A stretch of DNA of 64,000 bases from Aquimarina agarilytica ZC1 (GTDB lineage: Bacteria; Bacteroidota; Bacteroidia; Flavobacteriales; Flavobacteriaceae), in contig NZ_JH621250.1 of assembly GCF_000255455.1 (NCBI RefSeq), forward strand, positions 1-64,000, given 5' to 3'. Made by a program: the position numbers and the translations under genes. Within the stretch, counting starts at the first letter, position 1. Each line of letters starts with the position of its first letter. The notes beneath the pieces were generated by a model. It did no database searches, had not been told where the DNA came from, and was given only the letters and a program-made list of their open reading frames with translations. Shown here one piece after another: positions 7,645-17,039 of this stretch.

Positions 7645-8565
7645 ATGAAAGAAAACGAAATTATTGAAAATGCAAAGAAGCCTTTAGAAATGATATTAGG
7701 TAAATTAGGTGATTGGTATGAATCGCTGATTATTAATTTACCTAATATTGCGATTGCCATCGTTGTATTGATTATTTCATATTTACTTTCGCGATTAGTA
7801 TTTAATTTAACCATTAAAGCTACAAACAATAGAATAAAACAAAAATCTGTACAGCGATTAGTAGCTAGAGGATTAGCTATTGTTGTTGTTTTAATGGGTT
7901 TATTTTTAGCACTTGGTGCACTTAACTTAGGCAAAACGTTAACAGGTTTGCTGTCTGCTGCTGGTGTTTCTGGTATTGTTATTGGTTTAGCATTACAAGG
8001 GACTTTATCAAATATGATCTCGGGTATTGTGCTTTCTTTTAGAGAAAATATTCAATTAGGCAATTGGATTGAATCTAGCGGATTTTCGGGTGAAGTTACT
8101 GATATCAATCTTAACTATTTTGTGCTGAAAGAAGCCGACAATAATTATGTGGTTATACCTAATAAAACAATTTTAGAAAGTCCTTTTAAAAATTATTCAC
8201 TAACTACGCAAATGCGTATAACTATTGAATGTGGTGTAGGTTATGGAACTGATTTAGAAAAAGCGCAGCGTATTGTTTTAGATATTATTAGTACATATTT
8301 TAACCAAAAAGATATTGGTAGAGAATCCGAATTTTATTATACCGAGTTTGGCGATAGTTCAATTAATTTTATTTGCCGTTTTTGGGTGGATGGAGAAAGC
8401 AGTTTAGAAAAATTACAAGCCAAGAGCAAAGCAATTATAGAAATCAAAAAGGCTTTTGATAAAGAAAATATTAATATCCCATTCCCTATCAGAACATTGG
8501 AATTTAATGACAAACTGAGCCTAAAAGCCTCAGAGAATAATAAAAATTCCATATCCATTAATTAG
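7645..8565 (+). CDS. Small-conductance mechanosensitive channel (MscS family)
   Basis: A 306-residue MscS-type channel that would open under membrane tension and release solutes on osmotic down-shock. Three transmembrane helices are clear at about 28-50, 70-92 and 99-128; the last is the Gly/Ala-rich pore helix (SAAGVSGIVIGLALQGTLSN). The beta domain follows (IQLGNWIESSGFSGEVTDINLNYFVL, VVIPNKTILES) and then the C-terminal alpha/beta vestibule. Length is close to E. coli MscS (286). It sits 9 bases after Dps and 65 bases before HPF in what looks like one stress operon. Confidence 0.93.
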   Translation: MKENEIIENAKKPLEMILGKLGDWYESLIINLPNIAIAIVVLIISYLLSRLVFNLTIKATNNRIKQKSVQRLVARGLAIVVVLMGLFLALGALNLGKTLTGLLSAAGVSGIVIGLALQGTLSNMISGIVLSFRENIQLGNWIESSGFSGEVTDINLNYFVLKEADNNYVVIPNKTILESPFKNYSLTTQMRITIECGVGYGTDLEKAQRIVLDIISTYFNQKDIGRESEFYYTEFGDSSINFICRFWVDGESSLEKLQAKSKAIIEIKKAFDKENINIPFPIRTLEFNDKLSLKASENNKNSISIN

Positions 8566-8630
8566 AATCATAAAATTAACTAGCATACAAGCTAAACAAA
8601 GCATTTATCTTTAATAAAAAAACGTAAATT

Positions 8631-8936
8631 ATGAATAACGTATATGAATATACAAACGTAAGTGGAAGCGAACGTTTAGAATCTTTTTTTGAAAGTAAAA
8701 TAAAAAAATTAGAAAAAAAATACCCTTTTATTACTCGTGCAGATATTTTTTTTAAAAAAGAAAACACAAATAACGATACTAATAAAAACTGTGGTATTCG
8801 GATAAGCGCTCCAGGACCTAGACTTTATGCCGAAGCTACCGAAAATAGTTTTGAAGAAGCTATTACAACAGCCATCAAAAGCTTAGATGTACAGTTAGAA
8901 AAAAAGAAAAGTCTATTCAATATTAATTTGAATTAA
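8631..8936 (+). CDS. hpf: Ribosome hibernation factor, short HPF/RaiA type
   Basis: A 101-residue protein of the short HPF/RaiA class, which binds the 30S A/P site and silences ribosomes during starvation. The beta-alpha-beta-beta-beta-alpha order fits: EYTNVSGSERLESFFESKIKKLEKKY, then ADIFFKKENTNND, CGIRISAPGPRLYAEATENSFEEAITTAIKSLDVQLEKKK. The C-terminal dimerisation domain of long HPF is lacking. It lies third in the Dps-MscS-HPF group and is followed by a strong hairpin at 8953-8984. Confidence 0.88.
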   Translation: MNNVYEYTNVSGSERLESFFESKIKKLEKKYPFITRADIFFKKENTNNDTNKNCGIRISAPGPRLYAEATENSFEEAITTAIKSLDVQLEKKKSLFNINLN

Positions 8937-8952
8937 AATGCTTATTCATAAT

Positions 8953-8984
8953 CGAAACTATGGGTTATAAATACCATAGTTTCG
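8953..8984 (+). terminator. Hairpin after HPF
   Basis: CGAAACTATGG (8953-8963) and CCATAGTTTCG (8974-8984) pair perfectly around a 10-base loop and can be extended to CATAA/TTATG with one bulge. The T tract is weak, so it may act as a terminator or an mRNA 3' end stabiliser. Confidence 0.55.
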
Positions 8985-9160
8985 GTTATGACTGAAAGTT
9001 ACCATCTTTTTAAACATCCATTTTTGCTCTTAGCTATTAACAATAGAAATTTGATAAATATATAAAAGCCAAAAGCTAACTGCCAAGAGCTCTTTGTCCT
9101 ATTTTTAGAGACTTTATTTATCTATTAGCTACGATACCAAATTATTTTCAATTCAAATTG

Positions 9161-10909
9161 ATGAACGTTTTTGAAAAAAGCTCTTTCTCTGTAAAAAAAA
9201 CTACACTCATATTCGTTATTGGTGTAGTTTGCTTGTTGAGTATTTCTTTACTTGCTTTTAGAGAACTCCTTGCGCTAAAAGATTCCTATACTTGGGTAAA
9301 TCACACCTTTAATGTTGAAAATCATATTAGAAAAGTTTCTGGTAATATTGACGAATATTACATTCAAAGATTACAATCCGCAGATAACGATAGTATTAAC
9401 AATGTTAACGAATTAGCTACAGAACAAAAAATATACATTGATTCCATACGAAGTCTTACAAGTGATAATTTATACCAACAACAGAATAGTATCAAACTAG
9501 CTGTATTGACCAATGAATTTTATAATGACTCCAATAGTATAAGTAATTCTAATATAGAAACCTTATATAAAAAAATTCAGCATTCTATTGATACAATGCT
9601 ACTAGAAGAACAACGTTTGTTATTAAAAAGGCAAAAAACTTTTGAAGAAAAAACACGGGCTTCTCTCATACTATTTCTAATAGTTATTATTGTTGTCATA
9701 GGATTTTTCACGTATACTTATATACGAATCAACAAAAATAGGTTTGAACTTCAGCATACGCAACAGTTTTTAAATAGAATCATTTCAAGCACAGATAATA
9801 TTACCTCGTATTTCTCTCCAATCTATAATGCAGATAATGAACTTATCGATTTTAAAATTGTTTTTACTAGCGAAGATATCAAAGAAGTAATTGGTGAAAA
9901 ATCTACAAAAATAAGAGGAAAATTAGTTTCTGAAGTATATCCTATTCTCTTCAAAAATGGGGTTTTTGACATATTAAAATCTTGTGTTGAAAATCCTGGA
10001 GAACTCAAAAACTATGTGCGCAAATTTAACTTTATTGGCGAGGATTTTTGGTTTGATAGTTCGGCATTAGAACTTGATGGTGGCGTAGTTATTAGTTCTA
10101 AAAATATTACAAAGCTTATAACTACCGAACAAAAAACAAAAAAATTAAATAAACAACTTACTAAACAAAACAAAGCTTTAGTAACTAGTAATGAAGAATT
10201 GGAAGCTTTTAGCCGAATTGCAAGCCATGATTTGCAAGAACCTTTGCGTAAAATACAAATGTTTGTTGATCGGGTTTTTGAATCCGATGTGGATAATTTA
10301 TCCAGTTCTGGAAAAAAATACTTAGCAAAATCTATGGATGCTGCCGATCGCATGCAAAATTTAATTAAATATTTACTCACTTACTCTCGTGTAAATCGAA
10401 AGGACGCCAAATTAACAACAGTTGATCTAAATACAATAATTAACTCGGTAAGTACCGAATTTTTTGAAGCACTTCAAAATTCAAATGCTGTAATTACCAC
10501 CGAAACGCTTCCTGTAATCAAAGGAGTAGCATTTCAGTTAGAACAACTATTTAATAATTTAATTTCAAACTCAATAAAATACCGAGATGCTCACCGACCT
10601 TTAAAAATTAAAATTAGCAGTAAAATTGTATCAGGTACTTCACTTCCTAAAACTATAGCAACCAAACCAGAAAAAACCTATTATTGTATTGAAGTTAATG
10701 ATAATGGTATTGGGTTTGATGAACAAAATAGCACTCATATTTTCGAAATATTTCAACGCTTGCATCTAAAAGACGAATATTCTGGCTATGGCATTGGTCT
10801 GTCTATTTGTAAAAAAATTATGCATTTCCACGAAGGCTATATTAGTGCTTATGGAGAAAAAGATAAAGGTGCCACTTTTCAGCTATTTTTCCCGAAAAAA
10901 AACCTATAA
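9161..10909 (+). CDS. CHASE3-type membrane sensor histidine kinase with PAS domain
   Basis: An inner-membrane kinase of 582 residues. A first helix (about 15-36) and a second (about 169-191) enclose a helical periplasmic CHASE3-like sensor. A PAS-like domain (about 205-320) and a coiled linker (KLNKQLTKQNKALVTSNEEL) follow. The HisKA motif is ASHDLQEPLRKIQMF, and the ATPase part has the N box (NNLISNSIKYRD), the G1 box (VNDNGIGFDE) and G2 (GYGIGLSICKKI). ATG 9161 is preferred to the TTG three bases earlier. Its PAS and kinase parts closely resemble those of the interrupted kinase at 12334. It opens the signalling block; the likely partners are the two receiver-only proteins. Confidence 0.9.
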   Translation: MNVFEKSSFSVKKTTLIFVIGVVCLLSISLLAFRELLALKDSYTWVNHTFNVENHIRKVSGNIDEYYIQRLQSADNDSINNVNELATEQKIYIDSIRSLTSDNLYQQQNSIKLAVLTNEFYNDSNSISNSNIETLYKKIQHSIDTMLLEEQRLLLKRQKTFEEKTRASLILFLIVIIVVIGFFTYTYIRINKNRFELQHTQQFLNRIISSTDNITSYFSPIYNADNELIDFKIVFTSEDIKEVIGEKSTKIRGKLVSEVYPILFKNGVFDILKSCVENPGELKNYVRKFNFIGEDFWFDSSALELDGGVVISSKNITKLITTEQKTKKLNKQLTKQNKALVTSNEELEAFSRIASHDLQEPLRKIQMFVDRVFESDVDNLSSSGKKYLAKSMDAADRMQNLIKYLLTYSRVNRKDAKLTTVDLNTIINSVSTEFFEALQNSNAVITTETLPVIKGVAFQLEQLFNNLISNSIKYRDAHRPLKIKISSKIVSGTSLPKTIATKPEKTYYCIEVNDNGIGFDEQNSTHIFEIFQRLHLKDEYSGYGIGLSICKKIMHFHEGYISAYGEKDKGATFQLFFPKKNL

Positions 10910-10912
10910 TAC

Positions 10913-10936
10913 TTTAATTCAAATAGTTGAATTAAA
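10913..10936 (+). terminator. Hairpin terminator after CHASE3 kinase
   Basis: TTTAATTCAA (10913-10922) and TTGAATTAAA (10927-10936) pair perfectly around ATAG, three bases after the kinase stop codon. The stem is AT-rich and followed by an A run, so termination may be weak on the plus strand. Confidence 0.45.
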
Positions 10937-10993
10937 AAAACAACAAGACTTCTAAGTTTACATTTAGTATATACCCTATATCCTTTTACAAAA

Positions 10994-11008
10994 TCACACA
11001 AAGTGTGA
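10994..11008. promoter_or_regulatory. Small palindrome upstream of HTH gene
   Basis: TCACAC-AAA-GTGTGA is a perfect 6-base dyad in the 249-base gap between the kinase and the HTH gene, about 150 bases before the latter. The size and symmetry fit a dimeric regulator operator. No regulator can be assigned. Confidence 0.3.
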
Positions 11009-11158
11009 CTAATTATTGTTGTATTTTAATCAAAATTATTTGATAGAGCACACATTTGTTTTATAAGAGTTGAAATAATCTATTTTAAAAAAAATGGAAT
11101 AATTAACTTTACCAAATAATTTTAAACGAATGAATAATTTGTTTAGCTAAAAGTATCG

Positions 11159-11707
11159 ATGAAATTATATCTTAAATACGACATTAATAAAACTTTTAAA
11201 AGTGTGCTTGAAGAGCAATTAAATAAACTTGAAATATCCTATCAAATCAATGGCTTAGGTGAAGTTGAATTTATGGAAAGTGTTAGTATTGAAAAAATGA
11301 AAGAATTGACTACACTTCTTTCTATTTATGGTATTTCTATTGTGAATGATCACAAAACTCAAATGGTTCAAAAAATTAAAGATCTAATTACCGAGGCTAT
11401 TAACTCGAATGAAAAAGTAACTACTAACTTTTCCACCTATATAGCCGAAAATTTAGGCTACTCCTACGCTTATTTATCTAGTCTATTTTCTAAAACAACT
11501 TACACATCAATCGAAAATTATATTATCATTACCAAAGTAGATAAGGTTAAAGAGCTTATTACCGCTCAACATTTAACACTTACAGAAGTTGCTCATCAGC
11601 TAGGTTACAGTAGTGTAGCACATTTATCTGGGCAGTTTAAAAAAACTACAGGATTAACACCTACCCTATTTCAAAAAATAATTAAACAACGTAAAAAACT
11701 AGGATAA
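11159..11707 (+). CDS. Small AraC-type HTH protein
   Basis: A 182-residue protein. Residues 1-72 form a short alpha/beta domain (MKLYLKYDINKTFKSVLEEQL, KLEISYQINGLGEVEF). Residues 80-178 carry an AraC pair of HTH motifs: NFSTYIAENLGYSYAYLSSLFSK, then LTLTEVAHQLGYSSVAHLSGQFKKTTGLTPTLFQ. Stand-alone proteins of this kind are common beside two-component genes in Bacteroidetes. It ends one base before the receiver gene, so both are in one transcript. It may be the DNA-binding output of the adjoining kinases, since both receivers here lack an output domain. This last point is inference. Confidence 0.8.
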   Translation: MKLYLKYDINKTFKSVLEEQLNKLEISYQINGLGEVEFMESVSIEKMKELTTLLSIYGISIVNDHKTQMVQKIKDLITEAINSNEKVTTNFSTYIAENLGYSYAYLSSLFSKTTYTSIENYIIITKVDKVKELITAQHLTLTEVAHQLGYSSVAHLSGQFKKTTGLTPTLFQKIIKQRKKLG

Positions 11708-11708
11708 G

Positions 11709-12155
11709 ATGGTTAGAGATGCACTACACATAGTTTTAGTTGATGATGACGAAGACGATAGAGACTTTTTTAGAGAAGCTATTGAAGAAATTGATATGGA
11801 TACCACTTTGTCGATGTTTGTAAATGGCCAAGAATTTTTGGATCACATTACCATACCCAATCAAAAACTACCTCAAATCGTATTTTTAGATTTAAATATG
11901 CCCATTAAAAATGGTTTGGAATGCCTAAAAGAAATCAAAGAAAATAATCTTTTAGAAAAATTATCGGTAGCTATTTATTCAACATCATCTTCTGAAGAAG
12001 ATATTGAACGTACTTTTGTGTTAGGAGCCAATGTGTACATAAACAAACCCAATAGTTTTAAAAAATTAAAAAAAGCTGTTGAAGAAGTATTAAAAGTGAA
12101 TTGGCAATACCACACTTCAAATCTTAATAAAGAAAATTTTTTGTTGAGAGTATAA
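11709..12155 (+). CDS. Receiver-only response regulator (Rcp1 type)
   Basis: A 148-residue protein that is a single REC domain. It has the acidic cluster LVDDDEDD (10-17), the phosphoacceptor Asp61 in IVFLDLNMPIKNG, the conserved Ser/Thr of IYSTSSSEED, and the Lys of VYINKPNSF. No output domain is present. It is like the Rcp1-class partners of phytochrome-type kinases, so it could pass phosphate to another protein or act by binding. It is coupled by one base to the HTH gene upstream and lies before the interrupted kinase. Confidence 0.9.
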   Translation: MVRDALHIVLVDDDEDDRDFFREAIEEIDMDTTLSMFVNGQEFLDHITIPNQKLPQIVFLDLNMPIKNGLECLKEIKENNLLEKLSVAIYSTSSSEEDIERTFVLGANVYINKPNSFKKLKKAVEEVLKVNWQYHTSNLNKENFLLRV

Positions 12156-12333
12156 CTGACTAAGCTTACATTTAAAAAAAAAATTCCATATCAATACACT
12201 TTCTATTTGGTATTATTTATGATTTTAAGAATAACCAATTGGGTTAATTCTTAAATCAATTATGAGTTATATTGCAATTAAACCTTTCACACAATTACAA
12301 CAAATTGTTAGTAAAAAATAGTTCAAACAATTT

Positions 12334-13842
12334 ATGTTAGACTTTAACAACCATAGTTTTCTGAATGAGGTATTAAAATATTCTGAAGGAATGATTTCAT
12401 TCTTTAAGCCAGTGTATACCGAAGGGCGAATTACAGATTACAAATTATATTTTTTATCTGAAAATTTCAAAAAATATATTCACTTAGAAATTGATTTAAT
12501 TTTACACAAAAAACTCTCCGAAGTATTTCCCGTAATTTTTCAAAACGGAATGTTCGAAATTTTCAATTCGTGCATGAATAAAGCAGATTTTGAAATAAAC
12601 TTTGAACGCAGAATAGACTTTTGTAAAAATAAGGTACGGTTTGAAAATAAAGCCATTAAGTACAACGAATATATTTTATTAAGTTCTAAAGAAATTACAA
12701 GACTTAAAAGCGCTGAAACCAAATTAAAGCAAGTATTAAAAGATGTTTAATACAATAACACCATATTAAATGATTCCGAATCCATATCAAAAACAGGTAG
12801 TTTTAGATGGAATCTGAAAAAAAACTCTTGGCAATTTTCAAAAAATATGATAGCATTCTTTGATCAATTTCAAGTTACTGCTGAGCAATACAATAACTTG
12901 GGTGTTTTTAGCTTATTAAACGATACTGATAAAGAAAAATTAACTAATGAAATTGAAAATTTTAATTTTATAGTAATCAACAAATTAAAAACCACAACTT
13001 ATTTTTCATTAAGAGCTGGTTTTTCACCTTCTAAAACAGGACCTATTTTATTAGGTGTTATAAAAGATATTACTGAGATCACCAATAATGCATTTTTGCT
13101 AAAAAGTAAAAACTCTGAATTAATAAAATCAAATGAAGAATTGGCTTCTTTTAACCAAGTGGTAAGTCATGACCTGCAGGAACCTCTAAGAAAAATTCAG
13201 ATGTTTATATCAAGAATAAACAGCGAAAATTCTGAAGAAAAAAATAAAAATTACCTCAGTAAAATTGCCGACACATCAAATAAAATGCAACAACTTATTA
13301 AAAGTATTTTGCATTATGCTTCATTAGACGCTAATGAACACAAATTTGTGGAACTGGATCTTACTACTATAATTAATGATACCATTGATGATTTAGATCA
13401 ACAAATTGAGGATGCACATGCTAAAGTCGAAGTAAAAAATCTTCCCTTTGTTAATGGGGAATACCACCTTTTAAAACAATTGTTTAATAATCTTTTAAGC
13501 AATGCCATAAAATACAGAAAACCCAATAAGGATTTAATTATTAGTATTGAAAACGAATCTTTTTTAGAAGACACATTACATATTAACAATAAAATTTGCT
13601 TGTCTAGTAAAGATTATCATAAAATATCAATTAATGATAATGGTATTGGTTTTGATCAACAATTTGCTCCTAAAATTTTTAAAGTCTTTCAAAGGCTTCA
13701 TAACTTTTCTGAATCTAAAGGTACTGGCATTGGCCTAGCAATAGCCGAAAAGGTAATTAAAATTCATCAGGGATTAATTGATGTAAGTAGTCACCCCAAT
13801 CAAGGCACTTCGTTTTATTTATATTTACCTAAAAACGCTTAA
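12334..13842 (+). pseudogene. PAS sensor histidine kinase interrupted by an in-frame TAA
   Basis: A reading frame of 502 codons is split only by TAA at 12748-12750. The upstream part (138 residues) is a PAS domain ending KLKQVLKDV. The downstream frame continues without shift as YNNTILNDSESISKTGSFRWNLKK, a normal start of a second PAS, then HisKA (VSHDLQEPLRKIQMF), N box (NNLLSNAIKYR), G1 (INDNGIGFDQ) and G2 (GTGIGLAIAEKV). The next ATG after the stop is 12847. Both parts align with the intact kinase at 9161. It may be a nonsense pseudogene (for example CAA to TAA), a read-through gene, two separate proteins, or a sequence error. It ends two bases before the phytochrome gene. Confidence 0.75.
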
Positions 13843-13844
13843 GT

Positions 13845-16046
13845 ATGGACAATCCATCTTCATTATATCCAAAAGAAATAAACTTAACTAACTGCGATAA
13901 AGAGCCCATTTATCTAATTGGTCATGAACAAGATTTTGGATACTTAATGGCTTTGGATAAAGATGTGTATACCATCAATTTTATAAGCGAAAATATCTTA
14001 GATATCCTTCCAAACTCTAATAAAGCTATCAGTGATTTAACTATTGCTGATTTTATTAATGAAACTACACTCAACAAAATTACCAGTGATATTTCTAGCG
14101 AAAAATCATCCCAACTAACTACAACTATTGATACTAAGGAGTATACACTGATTTATCACCTCAGCGGTTCACAATTACTATTAGAACTTGAGCAAAAAGT
14201 GATAACTACCGATATATTTAAGTATCAAGAAAATTTAACGCTTGCCATGAGCGAACTCAATGCTGTGGAAGATGAATTTTCAATGTGTGATAAAGCAGCG
14301 GAATTAATTAAAAATTTTTATGAGTACGATCGGGTAATGATCTATAAATTTGATGCGCAATGGAATGGTCAAGTCATTGCAGAACGTAAAGAAGATGAAT
14401 TAGAAAGCTGGCTAGGATTGCACTACCCTGCAACCGATATTCCGCAGCAAGCACGTAAATTATTTTTAAAGCAAGGAGTCCGAATTATTGAAAATGTAAG
14501 TTCAAAACCCGTACCGATTAGAAGTATGGGAAATGCTACTGTTCTGGATTTATCTAGGAGTGAAACACGTTCGGTTTCTCCAATTCACATCGAGTATCTA
14601 GAAAATATGAAGGTAAATGCTACCTTAACAGCGGCCATAATTTTTCAAGATGAATTATGGGGATTAATTGCTTGTCATAACTATAGCCCAAAGTTTATCA
14701 ATCATTTTCAGCGATTATCTTGTAAATTTATAACGCAGGTTTTTTCTAGTCAATTAGGATTACGAGCTGCCAACTCTTTATTAAAAAAAGTAAACACCTC
14801 AACCAATGTACGCTCTGTACTTATTGAACAAATGAGTCAAAATTGGGATATCCATGCAGGTCTTTCTGGTGGTAAGTATACTATTCTAAATATTACCGAG
14901 GCGCATGGAGCTGCCATTTGTATCAATAACAAAATAACTACGGTTGGAATTACACCAAATGATCAAGATATTAAAGCGCTAATAGAAGCTTTTTTTAACT
15001 CCGAAGATTCTAGAGTTTTTAGAACTTCAAATTTAGAAGGTGATTTCAATAAATTTGCTACTATAAGCGATATCGCTTCTGGGGTACTAGGCATATTCAT
15101 TTCTAAAACTAGAAAAGATGCTTTATTATGGTTTAAACCAGAAGTATTGCAAAGTGTTAATTGGGCAGGAAATCCTGAAAAATCTATTGTTCAGGAATCC
15201 AATGCTAGGATTTCACCTAGAAAGTCATTCGAAAAATGGTCGCAACAACGTAGCGGTCACAGTGATTCATGGAAAGATTATGAAATTGCGGCAGTAAAAG
15301 CTTTAAAAGAAAATATCTCTGAAATTATTATTCAGAAATATGACGAAATTACCGAACTCAATCAAAAACTTAAAATAGCTTATAAGGAATTAGAGTCCTT
15401 TAGTTATAGTATTTCTCATGATTTACGTTCTCCGTTAAGAGGTATCGACGGATATGCCCAAATTATAAAAGAAGATTATTATGCTACACTTGATGATTAT
15501 GGTAAACAAGCTGTAGAAACTATTATTAGTTCAACTGGTAAAATGAATTTGTTGATAGATGATATTTTATCTTTTTCTGGATTAGGGAAAAAAAATACTA
15601 GCATTACTGAATTTGATATGAATCAGCTGGTCAAAGAGGTACTCAACTACTTACATGTAAAACAAACCGATAATTATCCTAATATAAATGCATCTCAATT
15701 ACCAAAAATTTTTGGAGACCGATCCATAATTTTTCAGTTACTCACAAATTTGATTGGTAATGCCATTAAATATTCGTCAAGAGTATCCAATCCAACTATT
15801 GAAATAAGTTATGTAAACGACACCTTTTTTGTTAAAGATAACGGTATTGGATTTGACCAAAAACATCATAAAAAATTATTTGGTATTTTTAGTCGTTTGG
15901 TCAATGATGATTATGAAGGCAGTGGTATTGGTTTAGCAGTCTCACACAGAATAATTGAAAAACACAACGGCAAAATTTGGGCGGAAAGCGAACCCGATAA
16001 AGGTGCTACTTTTTATTTTACTTTAAATACAACTAATGAAGACTAA
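13845..16046 (+). CDS. bphP: Bacteriophytochrome histidine kinase
   Basis: A 733-residue red/far-red photoreceptor kinase with PAS-GAF-PHY-HisKA-HATPase order. Cys17 (LTNCDKEPIYLIG) sits where bacterial phytochromes bind biliverdin. In GAF, GLHYPATDIPQQARKL has the key Asp198, and His248 (SPIHIEYLENM) and His278 (GLIACHNY) match conserved chromophore-pocket histidines. PHY has the tongue motifs W-A-G (440-442) and PRKSF (458-462). His525 (YSISHDLRSPLRGI) is the phosphoacceptor, with an N box (NLIGNAIKYSS) and G boxes (VKDNGIGFDQ, GSGIGLAV) after it. Its 3' end overlaps the next receiver by 11 bases, and heme oxygenase follows, so chromophore, receptor and partner are in one operon. Confidence 0.95.
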   Translation: MDNPSSLYPKEINLTNCDKEPIYLIGHEQDFGYLMALDKDVYTINFISENILDILPNSNKAISDLTIADFINETTLNKITSDISSEKSSQLTTTIDTKEYTLIYHLSGSQLLLELEQKVITTDIFKYQENLTLAMSELNAVEDEFSMCDKAAELIKNFYEYDRVMIYKFDAQWNGQVIAERKEDELESWLGLHYPATDIPQQARKLFLKQGVRIIENVSSKPVPIRSMGNATVLDLSRSETRSVSPIHIEYLENMKVNATLTAAIIFQDELWGLIACHNYSPKFINHFQRLSCKFITQVFSSQLGLRAANSLLKKVNTSTNVRSVLIEQMSQNWDIHAGLSGGKYTILNITEAHGAAICINNKITTVGITPNDQDIKALIEAFFNSEDSRVFRTSNLEGDFNKFATISDIASGVLGIFISKTRKDALLWFKPEVLQSVNWAGNPEKSIVQESNARISPRKSFEKWSQQRSGHSDSWKDYEIAAVKALKENISEIIIQKYDEITELNQKLKIAYKELESFSYSISHDLRSPLRGIDGYAQIIKEDYYATLDDYGKQAVETIISSTGKMNLLIDDILSFSGLGKKNTSITEFDMNQLVKEVLNYLHVKQTDNYPNINASQLPKIFGDRSIIFQLLTNLIGNAIKYSSRVSNPTIEISYVNDTFFVKDNGIGFDQKHHKKLFGIFSRLVNDDYEGSGIGLAVSHRIIEKHNGKIWAESEPDKGATFYFTLNTTNED

Positions 16047-16446
16047 GTATATCTTATCTATTGAGGACAATAGTACCGACATCGAATTAATGAATCGTAT
16101 TTTTAAAAAACAAATCGAACAATGCGAAGTCAAATACATTCAAGATGGAGAATCAGCTATTCAATTTTTTGAGTCTCAAGATTTTGAAGACCATCCCCCC
16201 AAATGTATTTTACTAGATATTAAACTACCTAAAATGAATGGACTGGAAGTATTAGATTATTTTAGAAATAAAAAAAAGATAAAAACTATTCCAGTGATTA
16301 TGCTTAGCTCATCGGATAGGCCCGAAGAAATTGAAGAAACTTATAATCTAGGAGGAAATAGTTTTATTGAAAAACCAAAGGATTTTTTAGACCTCAAAGA
16401 AAAATTGCCAACTATAGTTAACTATTGGGTTAATTTTAATAAATAA
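16036..16446 (+). CDS. Receiver-only response regulator, phytochrome partner
   Basis: A 136-residue single REC domain: acidic pair in SIEDNSTD, phosphoacceptor Asp61 in CILLDIKLPKMNG, MLSSSD for the switch Ser, and Lys in FIEKPKDF. It has no output domain. The start ATG overlaps the end of bphP by 11 bases, the usual arrangement of bacteriophytochrome and its cognate Rcp1-like regulator, which is known to accept phosphate from the phytochrome. One base separates it from the heme oxygenase gene. Confidence 0.92.
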   Translation: MKTKYILSIEDNSTDIELMNRIFKKQIEQCEVKYIQDGESAIQFFESQDFEDHPPKCILLDIKLPKMNGLEVLDYFRNKKKIKTIPVIMLSSSDRPEEIEETYNLGGNSFIEKPKDFLDLKEKLPTIVNYWVNFNK

Positions 16447-16447
16447 T

Positions 16448-17035
16448 ATGTTACAAGAACTTAGAGCAGCCACCAAACCAATACACGATAAAGCAGAAAC
16501 ACTCTCTTTAGCTAGTAAAATTATTGATCACACTATTACCAAAGAAGAATACAAACAATTGCTTTTACAACATTTTAAAATTTATAGTGCTGTGGAAATC
16601 TTTGTAATTAAAAATAAAGCCCTATTACCAAATCCAATATGTACATATGCAGGTAAGCTTAAGTCTTCAAAATTAAAACAAGATTTAAAAGAAAACTACG
16701 GCATTTGTGAATCTGATCTACCACAAATTACTCCCATACAATTGCCTGCAACATTACCCAGTATTTTAGGAGCACTTTATGTAATTGAAGGCTCGATGCT
16801 TGGTGGGTTATTGATTAAAAAGAATTTACAAGAATGTGTTCAGCTTAATTTTATAACAGAGCATTATTTTTTTAATGATCATCCCAAAGATGTAATTTCA
16901 AAATGGAAAAGCTTTTGCACTTACATAGAATCCACTTCTTTTAGCAAAGAAGAAACTGCAATGGCTACTTATGCTGCCGAAGAAACTTTCACAATTTTTA
17001 TTAATAATTATATATCATCACAAAATAAGTTATAA
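16448..17035 (+). CDS. bphO: Biliverdin-producing heme oxygenase
   Basis: A 195-residue all-helical enzyme that opens heme to biliverdin, CO and iron. The proximal heme ligand is His13 (ATKPIHDKAE), and the distal-helix motif is GALYVIEGSMLGG (about 107-119), which matches the family YVLEGSTLGG. Length is typical of bacterial BphO. It directly follows the phytochrome and its receiver, so its job is to supply biliverdin to the chromophore pocket. Its 3' end abuts the remains of a minus-strand M23 peptidase gene; the last bases of that remnant are joined almost directly to the bphO stop, marking an old deletion or rearrangement point. Confidence 0.93.
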   Translation: MLQELRAATKPIHDKAETLSLASKIIDHTITKEEYKQLLLQHFKIYSAVEIFVIKNKALLPNPICTYAGKLKSSKLKQDLKENYGICESDLPQITPIQLPATLPSILGALYVIEGSMLGGLLIKKNLQECVQLNFITEHYFFNDHPKDVISKWKSFCTYIESTSFSKEETAMATYAAEETFTIFINNYISSQNKL

Positions 17036-17039
17036 AATT

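Noticed and set aside
12334-12750. Independent small PAS protein
   Set aside because: The frame continues without shift past a single stop into a kinase that matches an intact paralogue, so an interrupted gene is simpler, although independent use cannot be excluded.
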